Assembly (NCBI RefSeq): GCF_921293095.1
Contig: NC_060259.1
Coordinates: forward strand, 45,551,812-45,615,811
DNA from: Ischnura elegans
Taxonomy: Eukaryota; Arthropoda; Insecta; Odonata; Coenagrionidae
Reading direction: 5' to 3'
DNA: 64,000 nucleotides
The notes under the pieces were generated by a model. The model was given only the letters and a program-made list of their open reading frames with translations, searched no databases and was not told the DNA's origin. Below, in pieces: positions 32,342 to 51,269 of this stretch (within the stretch, counting starts at the first letter, position 1; each line of letters starts with the position of its first letter). A program made the translations under genes and the position numbers.

Positions 32342-32600
32342 TGAGGGGATGGGAAGCCAAGGGTTAGTGATTTTTTTATGAACAGAGATTGGTGCAGAAA
32401 TTAGGCGAAGAAAAAACATTAAAACAAAGGAAAAAACATATTTAGTAGTGCATTTGATTTTCCACTCGATGTCAGCGAAGAACAGAGACGCACTCTTATC
32501 ATTTCGCCACTTGCAAGATTTTGTGTATTTCTTATATCAATGCCTGTGCCTAAGCCTGTTTAGAAAAAATCACTTGGAGCCCTTGTCTTCTTATCCCCTA
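32342..32600. mobile_element. TIR element, second copy of the 37748 family
   Basis: The ends TGAGGGGATGGGAAGCC and its diverged inverse, with GTTTAGAAAAAATCACTTGG near the right end. The interior shares TTTTCCACTCGATGTCAG with the other copies. Confidence 0.75.
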
Positions 32601-33640
32601 ATTTTAGCTTCTCTTTCACACCAACATCAATATACACCATGCACCATTTTCAATTCATGCACCTTGAATACTGGCTGGATGGGGTGAGTTTTGGGCTCAC
32701 CGGAACAGCAGCGCTCTAAAACGGACAATAGTCATGAACGGTGACGATACCTTTTCGGTAATAAGTAATTTTCCTCGATGAATGGACCACAAAGTTGAAT
32801 TTATCGTTGTATTTGAGCAAAATTTCACCGCAAATGACCTATTATGTGATGCTTTTGACAACGATAGCAATCAAATTTCAATCACGATTCGATATCCATC
32901 CATAATGTCCTCGCTCCATATGCTGGATGTCTCTGTTTTGGAGTTCCTACTTGTTGTAGTGAGGCACTCAAACATACATGTACATCTCGATACTACGTAA
33001 ACAAAGTATGCAAAAGTGAATGTCTAATATTATTCGCATTTATTGAGAATGTCATCTATTATTTTTTTGTACAGTAGCACTCCTCCATACCAATAACTTT
33101 TTTTAGTAATTAGCCTATCACCATCTTTCCCAGATGTTACAGCCGACAACTTTCGCGAATGCGTGGCAGAATAAGTGCCTTATGTAAAGCATCCCGAAAA
33201 CAGCAAGTGGAAATTACACGTTTTGTTTAAATTAGTTTGAAGTAAGGCTGCGTACAAGACTCAACTTATCCTCGGTTAAATAGCAAATCTCACTGATTTC
33301 AATGACTTAAAATGCTATCAAGGAAAGAAAGATTGAATGAATCGAAGTGGCCTATTTTAGTCTATAACCTTGGAATTGAGTTCGTGGTATTGTTTTTTTC
33401 TAGTGCCTACCGAGTGAGAAACTTGTGAAAGATTTTAACTTTGTATAATTTTCCTTTTTGTTACCCTAATATATTATTTGATGCCACATTTTCATCTTCG
33501 GGCGACATTAAAAGTAGGCATTTATAATGAATATCTATGACAAAGCTTATTATCATGTTTAACCGCATATCAGGAGGATGTTGATGATCATATTATGTTG
33601 CTCTCACGGAAGGAAGATATGACTATTATTCAGCCATTAT
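32601..33640. other. Intronic DNA, no feature seen
   Basis: AT-rich, with short frames lacking motifs. An AACCGCA heptamer (a Runt-type binding sequence) falls shortly downstream near 33560 but is not informative by itself. Confidence 0.3.
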
Positions 33641-33644
33641 ATTT

Positions 33645-33686
33645 CAAATCGAATAAATGTGAATTTAATCACATTTATTCGATTTG
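33645..33686. repeat. Perfect 18-bp inverted repeat
   Basis: CAAATCGAATAAATGTGA (33645-33662) and its exact reverse complement (33669-33686) are separated by a 6-base AT loop. It is probably a foldback remnant; a terminator role is not expected in an insect intron. Confidence 0.85.
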
Positions 33687-34186
33687 AGATGGTATTTCCG
33701 ACCGCTTGAGATTCTCATTAAAACTTTTCGAGTTCTGTATTCGATTCGTCTTCAAATTTGACCCATCTCTAGGTAAATGGAAGACACAAGAAAATCATTT
33801 ATAATGCAGACAGTTTTCGCGTTCATTCCAGAATGACGGAAAGGAGACAGATTTTGGTTGTTTGAATGGATAACCGAGGGCTACTTCCCTAGACCCAAAT
33901 TAGAAAATAGATTGTGTCGCATTTAAGTGGCAGCAGCTGTTGACAGTTTTTCTATCTCAGATGTTTCGAACTCAGTTTTCACCGACAAAAATGAGAGAGT
34001 TTATAGCGTTTGACTAGAAATACTTAAACTTAACACCAAAATACAGTGAATAGGCTGGCAATAAGCCGGTAACGGGTAATTACGTCCAAAATGAGCGTGA
34101 CTATTACTAGGATATTGGAAATGATCTACTTCTATCACTCCTCCTAATGGAATAAATTTGTTTTTTTCCCAAGGTCTTCGTCATCT

Positions 34187-34490
34187 GGTTGGTTATTTGG
34201 AAGAGATGACCGGAAGCTGAGACCATATTTACCATTCAAGGAAGGAAAATGGAGGGAAACCCGACAACCTTCTCAGCCTGCTCTTCGTTAAACGGGTCGC
34301 GGGGACCGTGGTTTTATGTCAATCCAATGGATGGAGAACTGTGTATATAGTTTCCTCTTCCCAGCTCTTAATAATGTGGTTTTAGGGGTCCATGAAATAA
34401 ATTTCCACCATCGTTGGGATATCAACCTGGGCCCTTGGTATAGGAAGCCCACGTAAACACTTCACCAGCAGGACTCTCCTCAAATCCTAG
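34187..34490 (-). mobile_element. tRNA-derived SINE, copy 4 (old)
   Basis: The reverse complement follows SINE copy 1 from an A-box-like GTGAAGTGTT and a degenerate B-box through CCACGGTCCCC and GAAGAGCAGGCTGAGAAGG. It ends at CATCTCTTCCAAATAAC. Substitutions are numerous, so this is the oldest clear copy in the window. Confidence 0.65.
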
Positions 34491-34499
34491 GTATGGCCT

Positions 34500-36515
34500 G
34501 AATAGCGAGTAAGTACCATTTTTTTTACTTGTATTGAATTAAGGTAAGGAAGTAACCGAGTGGCTCCTTGAGCATCTACTTTGTCCACCATATTTAGGAA
34601 TGTTGGAATAACCGATTGATTTATATGCCTTTGAGAATCTGTGTTAATTATATTCAACAGATATATTTGGCATCAGAGCTTCCAAACCGAAATTCGTGCA
34701 TTTTTAGGCCATAAGAAAAATTACACCTAACTTTCAACTAAATTCTTTCACATATCAATGCCTTTTATTTATTTTTCCGTAAGTAATTGTCAGCTTCTCT
34801 TCGAGAATGGGAAAAGTTTGGATCGGAAGTCAGTCAAATGCGTTTCTTTGGTATCAGTTGCCGATCTTCTCGAGTCATGCACGTGGGAGTGAACTGCTCT
34901 CATTGGCACAAACGAGTCGCAGGAGCAAATGGACTTGAACCCACTCCGATGTGAGCCTGCTGATTCATCAATAAATATCGGAACTAGCCTGCGCGAAAGC
35001 CGTTCATTCATGCAGAGAGCGATGACCTTTAATCCAGCGAAATATCTTTGATATCCATGCAAACGTGAATGGGCTTAACGCGAACGTCAGAACCAATTAC
35101 GCCCTAATTTGTGCATGGGAAACATTATCATCATTATTGTCTTTTCAATTACAACTAGTGCCTGGTGAGCGTATGAGATTCGGGCCAATATTAGGCATGA
35201 GATCTTCTTCAATCAAAACAAGCAAAACATGATTTGAGTTAGCTGAACGTAGCTACTCGAGTAGAGATGCTATTGCACTGGATGCAAATTCTCTTGGTAT
35301 TAAACTTGATGCATTGCCACGCATTTGCAGCCACCTGTACAACTATGCAAATTGCTTCCTCCATGTAATAAAAATCTGTTTTTTAAGTTTTCGCCATATT
35401 TCAGCTTTTTTGATTTACAGCCTCTGAAACTGAATGGGGGATTTGCGATGGGGCTGTCGATTCAGGCAGAGGATAGTGCCTGCGTGGATTCCAAGTATCT
35501 CTCCTGAAATTGGTTCAATCCGTACAACTAATTTGTCTAATAAAGAAAATAGTTTTTTTCTGTACTACTATTTACGTCCACTCTTTTGTAAATGTCTGGC
35601 TTCCTCGAATGCATGGGTTCACGAATGTTACACCGATCAAGCAGTACTTTTTCAAATGACGTTTAAATTCATAACTGACGAGAATGTGGATTTCGTGAAT
35701 TAATATAGTTTCGATTGTATTTATTTAAATGACGATATTTTGATTAAAAAGATGGCTCCATTCTTATTCGTATTCTTTTTTATTATTCTGTACATATACG
35801 AGATTAAGCAATCAAATCAAAATGGAGAAAGTTCTGATTTTCCTGGGATAGTCTTGCGCGTGGTCATGAGTATTATATGTTACACGCTGTAATTTTCTTT
35901 TACGCATTCTAGATAATTTGAACGATTATTTGCTGCATCATCTCGCGTATTTTAATAGTCTTTTTTCACGGTCTTCCCCCAAAATGTAATTTAAAACAAG
36001 GAAAATACTCGGTCAAATACCATATTTGGTGTTCACGAAGACTGCAATGCATTCGAGAGATATACCACTAACTTATATTTTTCCATATTTATATATATTG
36101 TATTATACTCCCAAGTTCGTGGAAATGAAGTCAACTTCCTTATTCTGATGGTTTAAAATTTCACATTTTTTGTATAATGCACTTTAATTTGGAAGACTTA
36201 GAATGTTGATGGACATGGAAATAATCCAACGATAGTTCACCCTTAGTGGTCATGATGCATTTTTCGCTCATTTGCGTTTATTACTCACTTATTATTCGAT
36301 GCGTAATGTAAATAAGGTTACCTAAATAAATGTATTTTAGAATATCTCGAACCTATATCGCCGCTGAAGGATAATTCAGTTATCTGAGAACAGGTGTGGT
36401 GATAATATCCATTTCCAATAGTTAGACACTAAAGGCCTGGTATGATAAATCCTGCCGAGGATCAAATTTCGGTTTCAAAGGGACCCTTATTGTGGTTTTT
36501 GACGTCTAGTCATGA
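34500..36515. other. Intronic DNA, no feature seen
   Basis: AT-rich throughout. Several open frames of 60-90 codons occur on both strands (for example minus 34790-35062) without any recognisable domain, signal or repeat. Confidence 0.3.
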
Positions 36516-36519
36516 GGTG

Positions 36520-36540
36520 CCATTACAAGCTTTGTAATGG
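36520..36540. repeat. Short perfect inverted repeat CCATTACAA…TTGTAATGG
   Basis: Nine-base arms with a three-base loop, just before the tandem repeats at 36551. Confidence 0.7.
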
Positions 36541-36550
36541 ATATCGTTTT

Positions 36551-36765
36551 CATTGATTACATTTCATAACTATCGATGAATAAGCTAATTGTAAGTTAAA
36601 GTACCATCCGTTGGCTCTACGATGTATTCGTTACATTTTAGAACTATCGGTGAATAACCTAAGTCATAGCGCCTTCGGCTGGCTCTACGATATATCCATT
36701 AAATTTTAGAACTATCAGTGAATAAGCTATGTTAAAGCACCATCGGTTGGCTCAACGATATATTC
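36551..36765 (+). repeat. Tandem repeat, three units of about 67-78 bp
   Basis: Each unit contains an ACTATCRRTGAATAA part and a TTGGCTCTACGATRTAT part. Units two and three are about 67-68 bases and unit one is longer. They are diverged by a few bases each. Non-coding minisatellite. Confidence 0.8.
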
Positions 36766-36879
36766 ACCGCATCAACTTGGAGATGGGGGAAGTAAAGAAT
36801 AGCTGCTTAAATCAGCCCAAGAGGGAACAAAGAGGATAGTCAATTGCTGTCACTTAAAACTCCAAAGGGTCATTTTAAT

Positions 36880-37580
36880 CGGCACGCCAGCTTCACGGCC
36901 CGGGAGCACTCAGAGCCGTTCAATTCTCCGCGCCGACATGGCGCGCCCCGCCGGGATGCGGGTGCATCCAAGCCCTCCAATCAGCCCCGCGTCCCTCTCC
37001 CCTCGGCCACTCACCGTGGTTATGACTCGCGTCCGATCACCAAACGGTTCAAAACCATTCTCTAACAGCCCGACAAGGTAGTCACTCTCACCCGGGCGAT
37101 AATCGCGCAGGTGAGTGGCTCATTCCCACCCGTCCGTGCGTCGCGGAGATGAATGGCGAGGCTCGTTGCGAGGTGAAGTGACACTAAAAAGATGAGCCGC
37201 CTCTCGACCGTGCACCCGGATACGTGTGGCTGCTCTTCCCGAGATGCCAATCCAAATGTTAAGCACACTCTTGGGAGCTCGGGAGCCGCTGTTGGAGCGC
37301 GAGTGGGTGGCAGAGCGGATTGGTTCGCCATCGACGGGTATTGTCCCGACGAGGGGTTGGCACATGTCCAGGGGTGGGAAATCCATAATCACCTTCAAAA
37401 TGCAGCGCCTGGCTGGTGGCGCCGTGGGGTTAATTGCCAATGGGCCCGCGTTGAGTGGCCTCTTCCCGCCTCTCCGGCAGTGTGGAGGGCAAAAAGTGGG
37501 AGTCACGGCCACCTCCCTAAATCACCATTCAATCTCATTGCCCCGAATTTGCTGCCGTGGTATGACTGAAAGTTCGCGCT
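36880..37580. other. GC-rich island in the large intron
   Basis: CpG-rich with overlapping open frames of up to 130 codons on both strands, none with domains, which is expected from stop-poor composition. It is a candidate regulatory island, judged from composition only. Confidence 0.35.
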
Positions 37581-37747
37581 GAGCAACAACGGAGACTAGC
37601 CGAATTTATTAAGCATATTATCTCTTCTCTCGTGTACTCCCTTCTTCTATCTGTACTAACTGTGGTGATAGCTACACCGAAGTTATTTCTGATACTGCGC
37701 AAATTTATTTCATAGTCATGACTCTTTTCAGAAATTAGTAGCACATT

Positions 37748-38010
37748 TGAGGGGGTGGGAAACATAGGGGTACGAGTGATTTTTTCCTAAACAGAGTTAT
37801 GAAGAGAAATTAGATAAAGAAAACAAACGTGATCAACTAGATATTAAGTTGTGCATTTCATTTTCCACTCGATGTCAACACAATATAGAGATTCACTCGT
37901 CTCCCTTGGCCACCAAGTTTTTGTATATTTCTTGTATGTTTTTGTATCTTTCTGTGCCTAACTCTGTTTAGAAAAAAATCACTTGGACCCATTGGTTTCT
38001 CACCCTCTCA
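37748..38010. mobile_element. TIR element (MITE), 263 bp, best copy
   Basis: The left end TGAGGGGGTGGGAAAC continues to GAGTGATTTTTTCCTAAACAGAGTTA. The right end mirrors it (TAACTCTGTTTAG, then TTTCTCACCCTCTCA), giving TIRs of about 55 bases at roughly 80% identity. ATT lies directly outside both ends as a possible 3-bp target duplication. Related copies are at 13359-13864 and 32342-32600. Confidence 0.8.
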
Positions 38011-38939
38011 ATTCTAATAAGCAATATGACTTAGAAGAAACAATTGATGCAATTTCTGCCATAGAAAATATTTTTAAACTCTTCGTCATGAACACATACC
38101 TCATGAACCGCGGTAAAATAAGTATTTAGGTTATGGTTAAAAGCCAAGCTCGTCGTAAACTCGGTCAGATTAATAATACATGTGGAAAAACACAGATTAT
38201 TTTTGTTTTCTTTGCTGTAGTGGACAAATCGTCGGGCATTCTGTGAAGAGGTGAAACGCTGATTGTACACAGATAACCATTCAAGACCGCTTATATTGCT
38301 ACATTTCAGCCCATGAATAATTTCTTACTAATCACAGTGTTAATATTTTTAGCGTTATATATACGCGTGGATTTTCTAATTACGAAATGTGGACTTCATT
38401 TTTTGCATTAGCCATGCATGATCCTCCTTACTTAATTTCTCTATGATGAAAAGGAATGATAGTCTGTGAGCTATGCATATCCGTTAATCTTCAATCACTG
38501 GTGAGATAATGCAGTAGAGTGGAGGGCTAAAATTCATTATTTTCGATCAATCGATCCAAATCTGCGTCCGCAGAGAAATCAAATATAGTAATGGATATTT
38601 TATATGTGATTTTTGTGGCTGAAATTAATTAGAAAAAAATGCGTGCATTCCATTCAACGTGATACATTTTTAGTGCAAATATTTTACAATTATTTGCACG
38701 ACCAGTACTTTTCGTCAGAAATGGTGATCGAAAGCGGTTGTTTTGTTCGCCCATCAGCAATGTGTCACGATTTGATTGGACACATCGGAGTGTTGAATTG
38801 AAAAAAACTTTTAGCGATATATTTCTCGTCATGTAAAACCTTAGATTATCCCGAAGTATCAGGTGCAGAAAGGATTCTCGGAGTCTCCATCATGTGATTG
38901 GCTGCATGTCTCCCGACTTTACGAAGAGCGATTTTTTTT

Positions 38940-39075
38940 CATCATCAGGGGATATTCTTTAGACCTTGTTGTGAAGATCCTCTAAGGATGAGGAACAAGT
39001 CACATTCTTGAGAAGATCTCGTGAGGATGAAGAACGAGACGTTCTTCGAAACGTCGGAAGAACGGAAAAACCGGT
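38940..39075 (+). repeat. Repeat remnant with a degenerate hammerhead-like core
   Basis: GGATGA is followed by an 8-bp stem (GAAGAACG/CGTTCTTC, loop AGA) and then GAAACGTCGG. The layout resembles the hammerhead ribozyme core carried by Penelope-like elements (CTGATGA, stem, GAAA). The first core segment differs at two positions, so activity is not expected. Confidence 0.35.
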
Positions 39076-39961
39076 ACAATCGGGAATTGTGCGTGAATTT
39101 TTCGTCCCTGATGAACTTTTGCTCCAACCTGGAATTTCAAAATATTTTATTTTCAATTCATTTCACATCAAATTTTGCATGTTCTACACTCATTTTCTGC
39201 CATAATTATAAGTGCCGTACCTAAGCATATTTTTTTACAGCCGCATGGAAACGTAGAATGTCAGACTAGACAACAGAATCGAAATGTTAAGCACTGTTGA
39301 CTCAATTTAGATTAAAAAAACACGAAGAATAAAATGCCAGGTGACGTCCACATCTACTTATGAGGTCGGAGCAGCTTCTTGGCTTGCATTGAATAAATTT
39401 AAATTTTAAGTTCAATGTGTGTTAACTAACCTATTCCTTGTCCTTGTAAAGACATGCATATGATATTAATTAAAATTATTGAAGTAATTTAGGGTGTTTT
39501 GAAACTATTATCTATCGCAGTAATCACGTAAGATTAACCTGGAATTTTGTACAATTGCCCTGGAAAAGCTGGAATTATGCATGAATTTTCCTGCTTTGAT
39601 AGGCTAGACACCCTGGTAGACCTGCAGCTGATTACCCGGCGTAGAACCCGAGAATTGTTTCAGTATTTTTCTTCAGTTATGTATCTGTCTCCTGATTGGC
39701 TGCTACCTTTCGGCGGCAGCAAATCGAATGTATGGAAGTAGAGGCCCCGCTCGGAGCTTAGGCAAAGCATGCGACGGGCGATCCCCTGCTTGTAGGCGGA
39801 GTTCTGCTAATGAGTGGAGGAAGCCCGACGGTGACACTTAGTCGTGGCGGTCTTCCTCGCCCCCCTTTTTTTACTGTTCATAAGTGAACGGTTGACATTG
39901 ATGGGGCAAGGAAACCCTAGATGAACATGGTGCGTGCGACTTACTTTTCTTAGCAATTGTT

Positions 39962-40155
39962 AACTGAGGGTTTTAGCCTTTGATCTTCGTATGAAATCGT
40001 TTCAGACTTGACATGGTAGAAATGCGATATATCCGCAATAAAATATAAACTAAATATGGTAATTTCTACTGTTAAATATATAAAAAAATTGTAGTGGCGT
40101 TTTACATTCAAGTGTGGAAATAACAATTATATTTTATATTTTTTCATGGATACAT
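39962..40155 (+). repeat. Dispersed repeat, copy 1 (second copy 51099-51268)
   Basis: The two share AATGCGATATATC, GGTAATTTCYAC, GTGGAAATRA and TTTATCATGGAT-like strings in order. Each copy also has an internal inverted part (GGTAATTTCCAC / GTGGAAATTAC), suggesting a foldback element. Confidence 0.6.
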
Positions 40156-40159
40156 CTGA

Positions 40160-42600
40160 TCTTCAGTCAAGACCTTATGGCGAGCTAGGATCCATTCAAT
40201 TTCTCTATAAAATTTCTATATAAGGTTAAAAATCGTACAAATTGATTCAATTATGATTTTAATTCTAAAGTAAATAGGTTACCTCCAATTGCACAGATGA
40301 TTATTGCCTGATTGCTAAGGAAATTAGTCTTTAATTCGTATTGTTTGGCCTATTTTGATTCCCATATGACATTCAGTTAATCCGTATGCGTAGCTTTTGG
40401 TAAGGTCGGCCCTCCTGAGTGGGGATTTGGCTGAACTCCCTAAACTTAAGCAGGCGAGAGCTGGAAGGAAGAGGGGAATAGGTTTGTACGTCATCAAGCA
40501 TGCGCAATGAGTGATTTTGGGGTCCGCTTTACGGGGGAATCCCTCTCTCGTGCTGCCTGGCGGTGGGGGAATTACTGCGCAGTGCGCACTTCAGTGATGG
40601 ATAAGAGGTCTGGGTGTATAACAACGTTACATACTGTACAACGGAATACGGTCATAGGCGTTGTAATACCATATCTGTTCATAGCGGAAATAAAAGGTGT
40701 TTAATGTCGGCATCATTTATTTTACTAATATCGGTGTGGGAATATTATCTTACAGGATTCTAAATACCTGATATACCATGACTGTACCTTAGTTTGAAAC
40801 CATAAAAAAGTTAAATTACCAGTAGACAGTCAATAACTGGGAACTTCTGAAAATAATACGTTGCGTGCGTACGTTAGCATTCTCTGCACATATAAACTCG
40901 CCTCTCTTCTTCGTTACGCGTTTTTAAGAACCCATTGCTTCAGTCTCGTATTGCGCGAGAAAGACAATATGTTATACCAAAATGTAAAGATATCTATACG
41001 CACGTATATCATTTTTTATCTCTGCAAATAGATTTTTTGATAATTTTAATCCGATGGTTTTATTTCTCTTGCTGAAAGTAAAACGTGCATTTCATAATTC
41101 CTAATCTGATACACGCTGATAGTAATGTAATGAGGTCTTGGATATCTTATCATATTTTTTGTTAAAAGGTGACCAAGAAATAAAAATAAACTTATCGGAA
41201 TTTCATGCTATAGAGTTATTGTAGTTCTCTTGGCACGATTTGCCTGTTGTGCTAACAATCAGCCCCAATATGTGCAGTCTCGTAACTTGTGCCACAACAT
41301 ACCCCTGTGAGGACTTAGTCATGGGTTTATAATTCATATTCACTGATATGAAGTAATTAACTCTGCTCGGTAATGGCTTTTCTTATTTACGTATTGAAGA
41401 TAAGTACTCGTAAGAGCTTGAAAAACCATCTTTTCGAACTTGTAAATATGAAACAAATATTGAGTACTTGAATGCATTCCCAATCCTCTTTTACGCGGCA
41501 AAAAAATATCACATTTGCAATGGATAAATATTCATACTCGTCAAATAGAACAAAAATACCTCGTCGAATATTTTTTACGCATGCAACATTCCATCTTTTG
41601 TTCTGAGGCCTGCCTTACTAGTCATCAGACTGTCCCTGGCCACGTCAATCGTCGTATATATCCTACTCCGTTTAATATTTTCAATTTCTATTTCGTGTTC
41701 CATTGCGGGGAATATTTGTGGAGAATCTGCATGTACATTCTTGTAAAACGTAGAGTTCGACATAGATAAGAGGAATTGAGACGCCGCGCATATTTGCTGC
41801 ATATCCGATGCTATTTACAAACGATATCAACTTTTATTTTACCAGATAGGAGTAACTGTGAAAATTTACTTTTTTCATAATTACTGTACATTTTTCGTAA
41901 TAAGGTGGTATCAGTTCCTCTTTTTTAAAGTATTACTTGAAGTTAGAATTGGATTAATATAGCCCGGACGCTTATGAACCGAAATTCTGGGTTGCATTAA
42001 AATGCCCCGCCTGACAATTCGTTGTATAATAGGAGTTTCTGTATTAATATCTAACAGTTTCCGCTGAAATTAAGTACTGTCAAACATTGAGCTGAATGGG
42101 GTATGCAGTTCAGTTGATTCTTAGAAACAGAAAATAGTGCATAGTTTCGGCATGGGAACTCGATGACTGAGAAAATTATCCTCACGAATATTGATCAAAT
42201 TTGCTCCTAGTAGAGCTCGAGTACGTAATCACGAATCCTGGTTTTCATATGGTTTTATTCTTCTGTGTAAAATTTCAGAGCAAGTTCTGTCTACTTGGCA
42301 TGAAAAATTTTGATAAAACACATCAGTCAAATTCTGGTGTGATTCAATGGCCCCGCGCTTCACGAACATTGTGTCAATTTATATAGCATCAGAAATGCGT
42401 TTCCGAATTTGCCCAAGGGTAATGGGTCGAAGAGAGAAGAACTTGTAGCATGGCGGAAAGTAAACAGCTCAGCAGACAAGGAGTGTAACGGTATTCGGCG
42501 TTCACAAAGTATGAAAAGCAACGGTGGCGAAAGAAAAGACTTTTCGTGGCACCCTTGAAATATCCACGGGACAGAGGCACAGCGTGAGAGTGCCTCGGGA
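40160..42600. other. Intronic DNA, little to report
   Basis: AT-rich, no domain-bearing frames. A TACGTCATCAAGCATGCGCA sequence near 40490 recurs near 45523. Confidence 0.3.
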
Positions 42601-42604
42601 GGAC

Positions 42605-42624
42605 GGGGGGGGGGGGGGGGGGGG
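42605..42624 (+). repeat. Run of 20 G
   Basis: An uninterrupted G homopolymer that could form a G-quadruplex. The length may be inaccurate in an assembly. Confidence 0.9.
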
Positions 42625-42629
42625 ACGAG

Positions 42630-49400
<6,771 letters not shown>

Positions 49401-49429
49401 AGTAAGGAAACGGGGGAGTGGAGCAGAAA

Positions 49430-50000
49430 GGGCTGCTCGTTGTGTGCGACGCTAATCAAAAAACGGACGGAGCGAGCACCAAGGGTCGGCCGACCGGTCA
49501 CGGCGGCCTCTGTGGCGCGCCGGCCCTGGATGTCCACGAGACCCAGAGTCGCCCCTTTCGCCCCCGGTTCCGAAAACGCCAAACCCCCTCCCCCTCACGA
49601 CCACCGCCCCTCCAACCGTCCCCGCTGAGTGAACAGTGCGTCATGACCACTGTGAGTCATATGAATACGGATTGATCGATATTATCGGCCGGCGGCGAAG
49701 TCCAAGCGGCCGCCCTACCTCCCCTGCCCACTCCCCCGGCCGACCCGCCTGCCCCCAGGGCGACACCTCCAAAGGGAGAGCCGCAACCCTTGCTTCCGCC
49801 CCCATCCAAGGCGTCCCGAGGATTGTCCCCTTTCCGGCGGAGAGCACGCCCCGCGCCCCGCAATTACCGACCCGCACCCCGGACGGAGGAGAACTGGCAG
49901 CGACGCCGAGTGCGTGGCAAGGGGATGCTGCGATTGGAATGGAGCACCACTGCCGAATATTATTACGTCGGGACCCTTGATCTCGCACTTGTATTTTCCC
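49430..50000. other. GC-rich island
   Basis: CpG-rich, with overlapping open frames of 60-142 codons on both strands that lack any domain or codon pattern I can support. Possible regulatory island upstream of the Runt-domain exon. Confidence 0.35.
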
Positions 50001-50229
50001 CGAGTAGTAGCGCGGAACCATGCCCGCACTTACATTTCTATGACGTGCTTTTTTTTCTTCTTAGAGCGGGAAGTTTAAGCATAGAAGCTAGGAAACAGTT
50101 TATCAGAACTGGAGAGAGCTGGGGAAATTTTGGGGTTCGCTGGATCAACATCGTCATTAGTCAGCAATTCTAAGATTGGTTTGGCGCAGCTCTTCTATCC
50201 GCTACCCTAATCATTGTGACGTATTTCTT

Positions 50230-50960
50230 CTATTTCACATCCTTCGTTACTTTTCCGATGTAACTCATTCCCTTGCCCTTCTTCCCTTCCACATTTCCTT
50301 CTACGATTGTTTTCATCAGTCCGTCATGACTCATAATGTGGCCAACTGAGTTGTCCCGTCCATTCCTTAGGATTTTTATAAGACTTCTCTTTTCTCCCAT
50401 TCTTCTCATCACTTCCTCATTACTTACTCGGCTGAATCTACTGGATATAGTATGAAATTACATGTTTGGAGTGTTTCTTTATTTATCTTGTGTTAGTATT
50501 CTGTAAGTCTAGGATTGAGTGGAATATTTGACGGATCCCTCCGGTCTATTCCCATTTTAAGTGTCCTCCTTCATTTCGGCATAAGGCTTTTTAGGGCACG
50601 TTCCATTCAGTAACCTTCTCTTGGTCCTCCTCCTTCCCGCACACTCTAAATCTTTTCCTTCGTTATGGTTTTCTGCATTTTATTTCCCGTTTCATGCGCA
50701 CTCTCTGTCTTCTCTTTATCTCCTCCAGCAGTTTCCTTTCCTCCGCCACCATGTCTAGAACTTCCTCGTTCCTTTTCCTTTCTCTCTCCGTACATTTCAT
50801 GTTTCCCCTCCGTGCCCACATCTCAAACGCCTCCAGCTTCTTCTCATCGTCCTTCCTCAGCGTTCACGTTTCCGCTCCGCACTGCGCTTCCCTCCATGTC
50901 ACATTTTCAGTATTTTCTTTACATTTTTACGGTACGATATGCTCATCAACTTTTTTCTTT
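50230..50960 (-). pseudogene. Degraded LINE reverse-transcriptase C-terminal region
   Basis: Minus-strand translation gives AQCGAET, a stop where W is expected, then TLRKDDEKKLEAFEMW (near 50800-50890). Further down it gives NEEVMRRMGEKRSL-like sequence and a VEGNVEGKKGKGM part near 50290. These are the conserved ETWTLRK..E.KLEAFEMW and (I/V)EG..EGKRGRGR motifs of insect LINE proteins, in the right order. Several frameshifts and stops show decay. It appears related to the fragment at 24515-24800. Confidence 0.7.
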
Positions 50961-51098
50961 ACATAATGGCCTCCTTTGCTCACGGTAGTATCGATGCTCT
51001 TAGCGTTATTCTTCGTGATATCCTGTAGAGTGTTAGGTATGATAGAGCACTTCTGAACGCAATTATGTTCAGAGAGAGGTGCAAGATGGGAGTTATTC

Positions 51099-51268
51099 TA
51101 ACTGAGGAGAGGTTTTAAATTAATTATGTAATCGTTTCTGGCTAGACGGAGAGAAAATGCGATATATCTATGGTAAAATAAAAACAACAAATGGTAATTT
51201 CCACATTTATTTGATATGAATTTATATGTCCAAGAGTGGAAATTACATTTTTTGTATATATTTTATCA
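51099..51268 (+). repeat. Dispersed repeat, copy 2 (see 39962-40155)
   Basis: Shares its strings and the internal inverted part with the copy at 39962-40155. Confidence 0.6.
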
Positions 51269-51269
51269 T

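Noticed and set aside
33555..33570. AACCGCA as a Runt autoregulatory site
   Set aside because: A six- or seven-base site is expected dozens of times in 64 kb by chance, with no cluster around it.
36551..36765. CRISPR-like repeat array
   Set aside because: The units are adjacent diverged tandem copies without spacers, in an animal intron.
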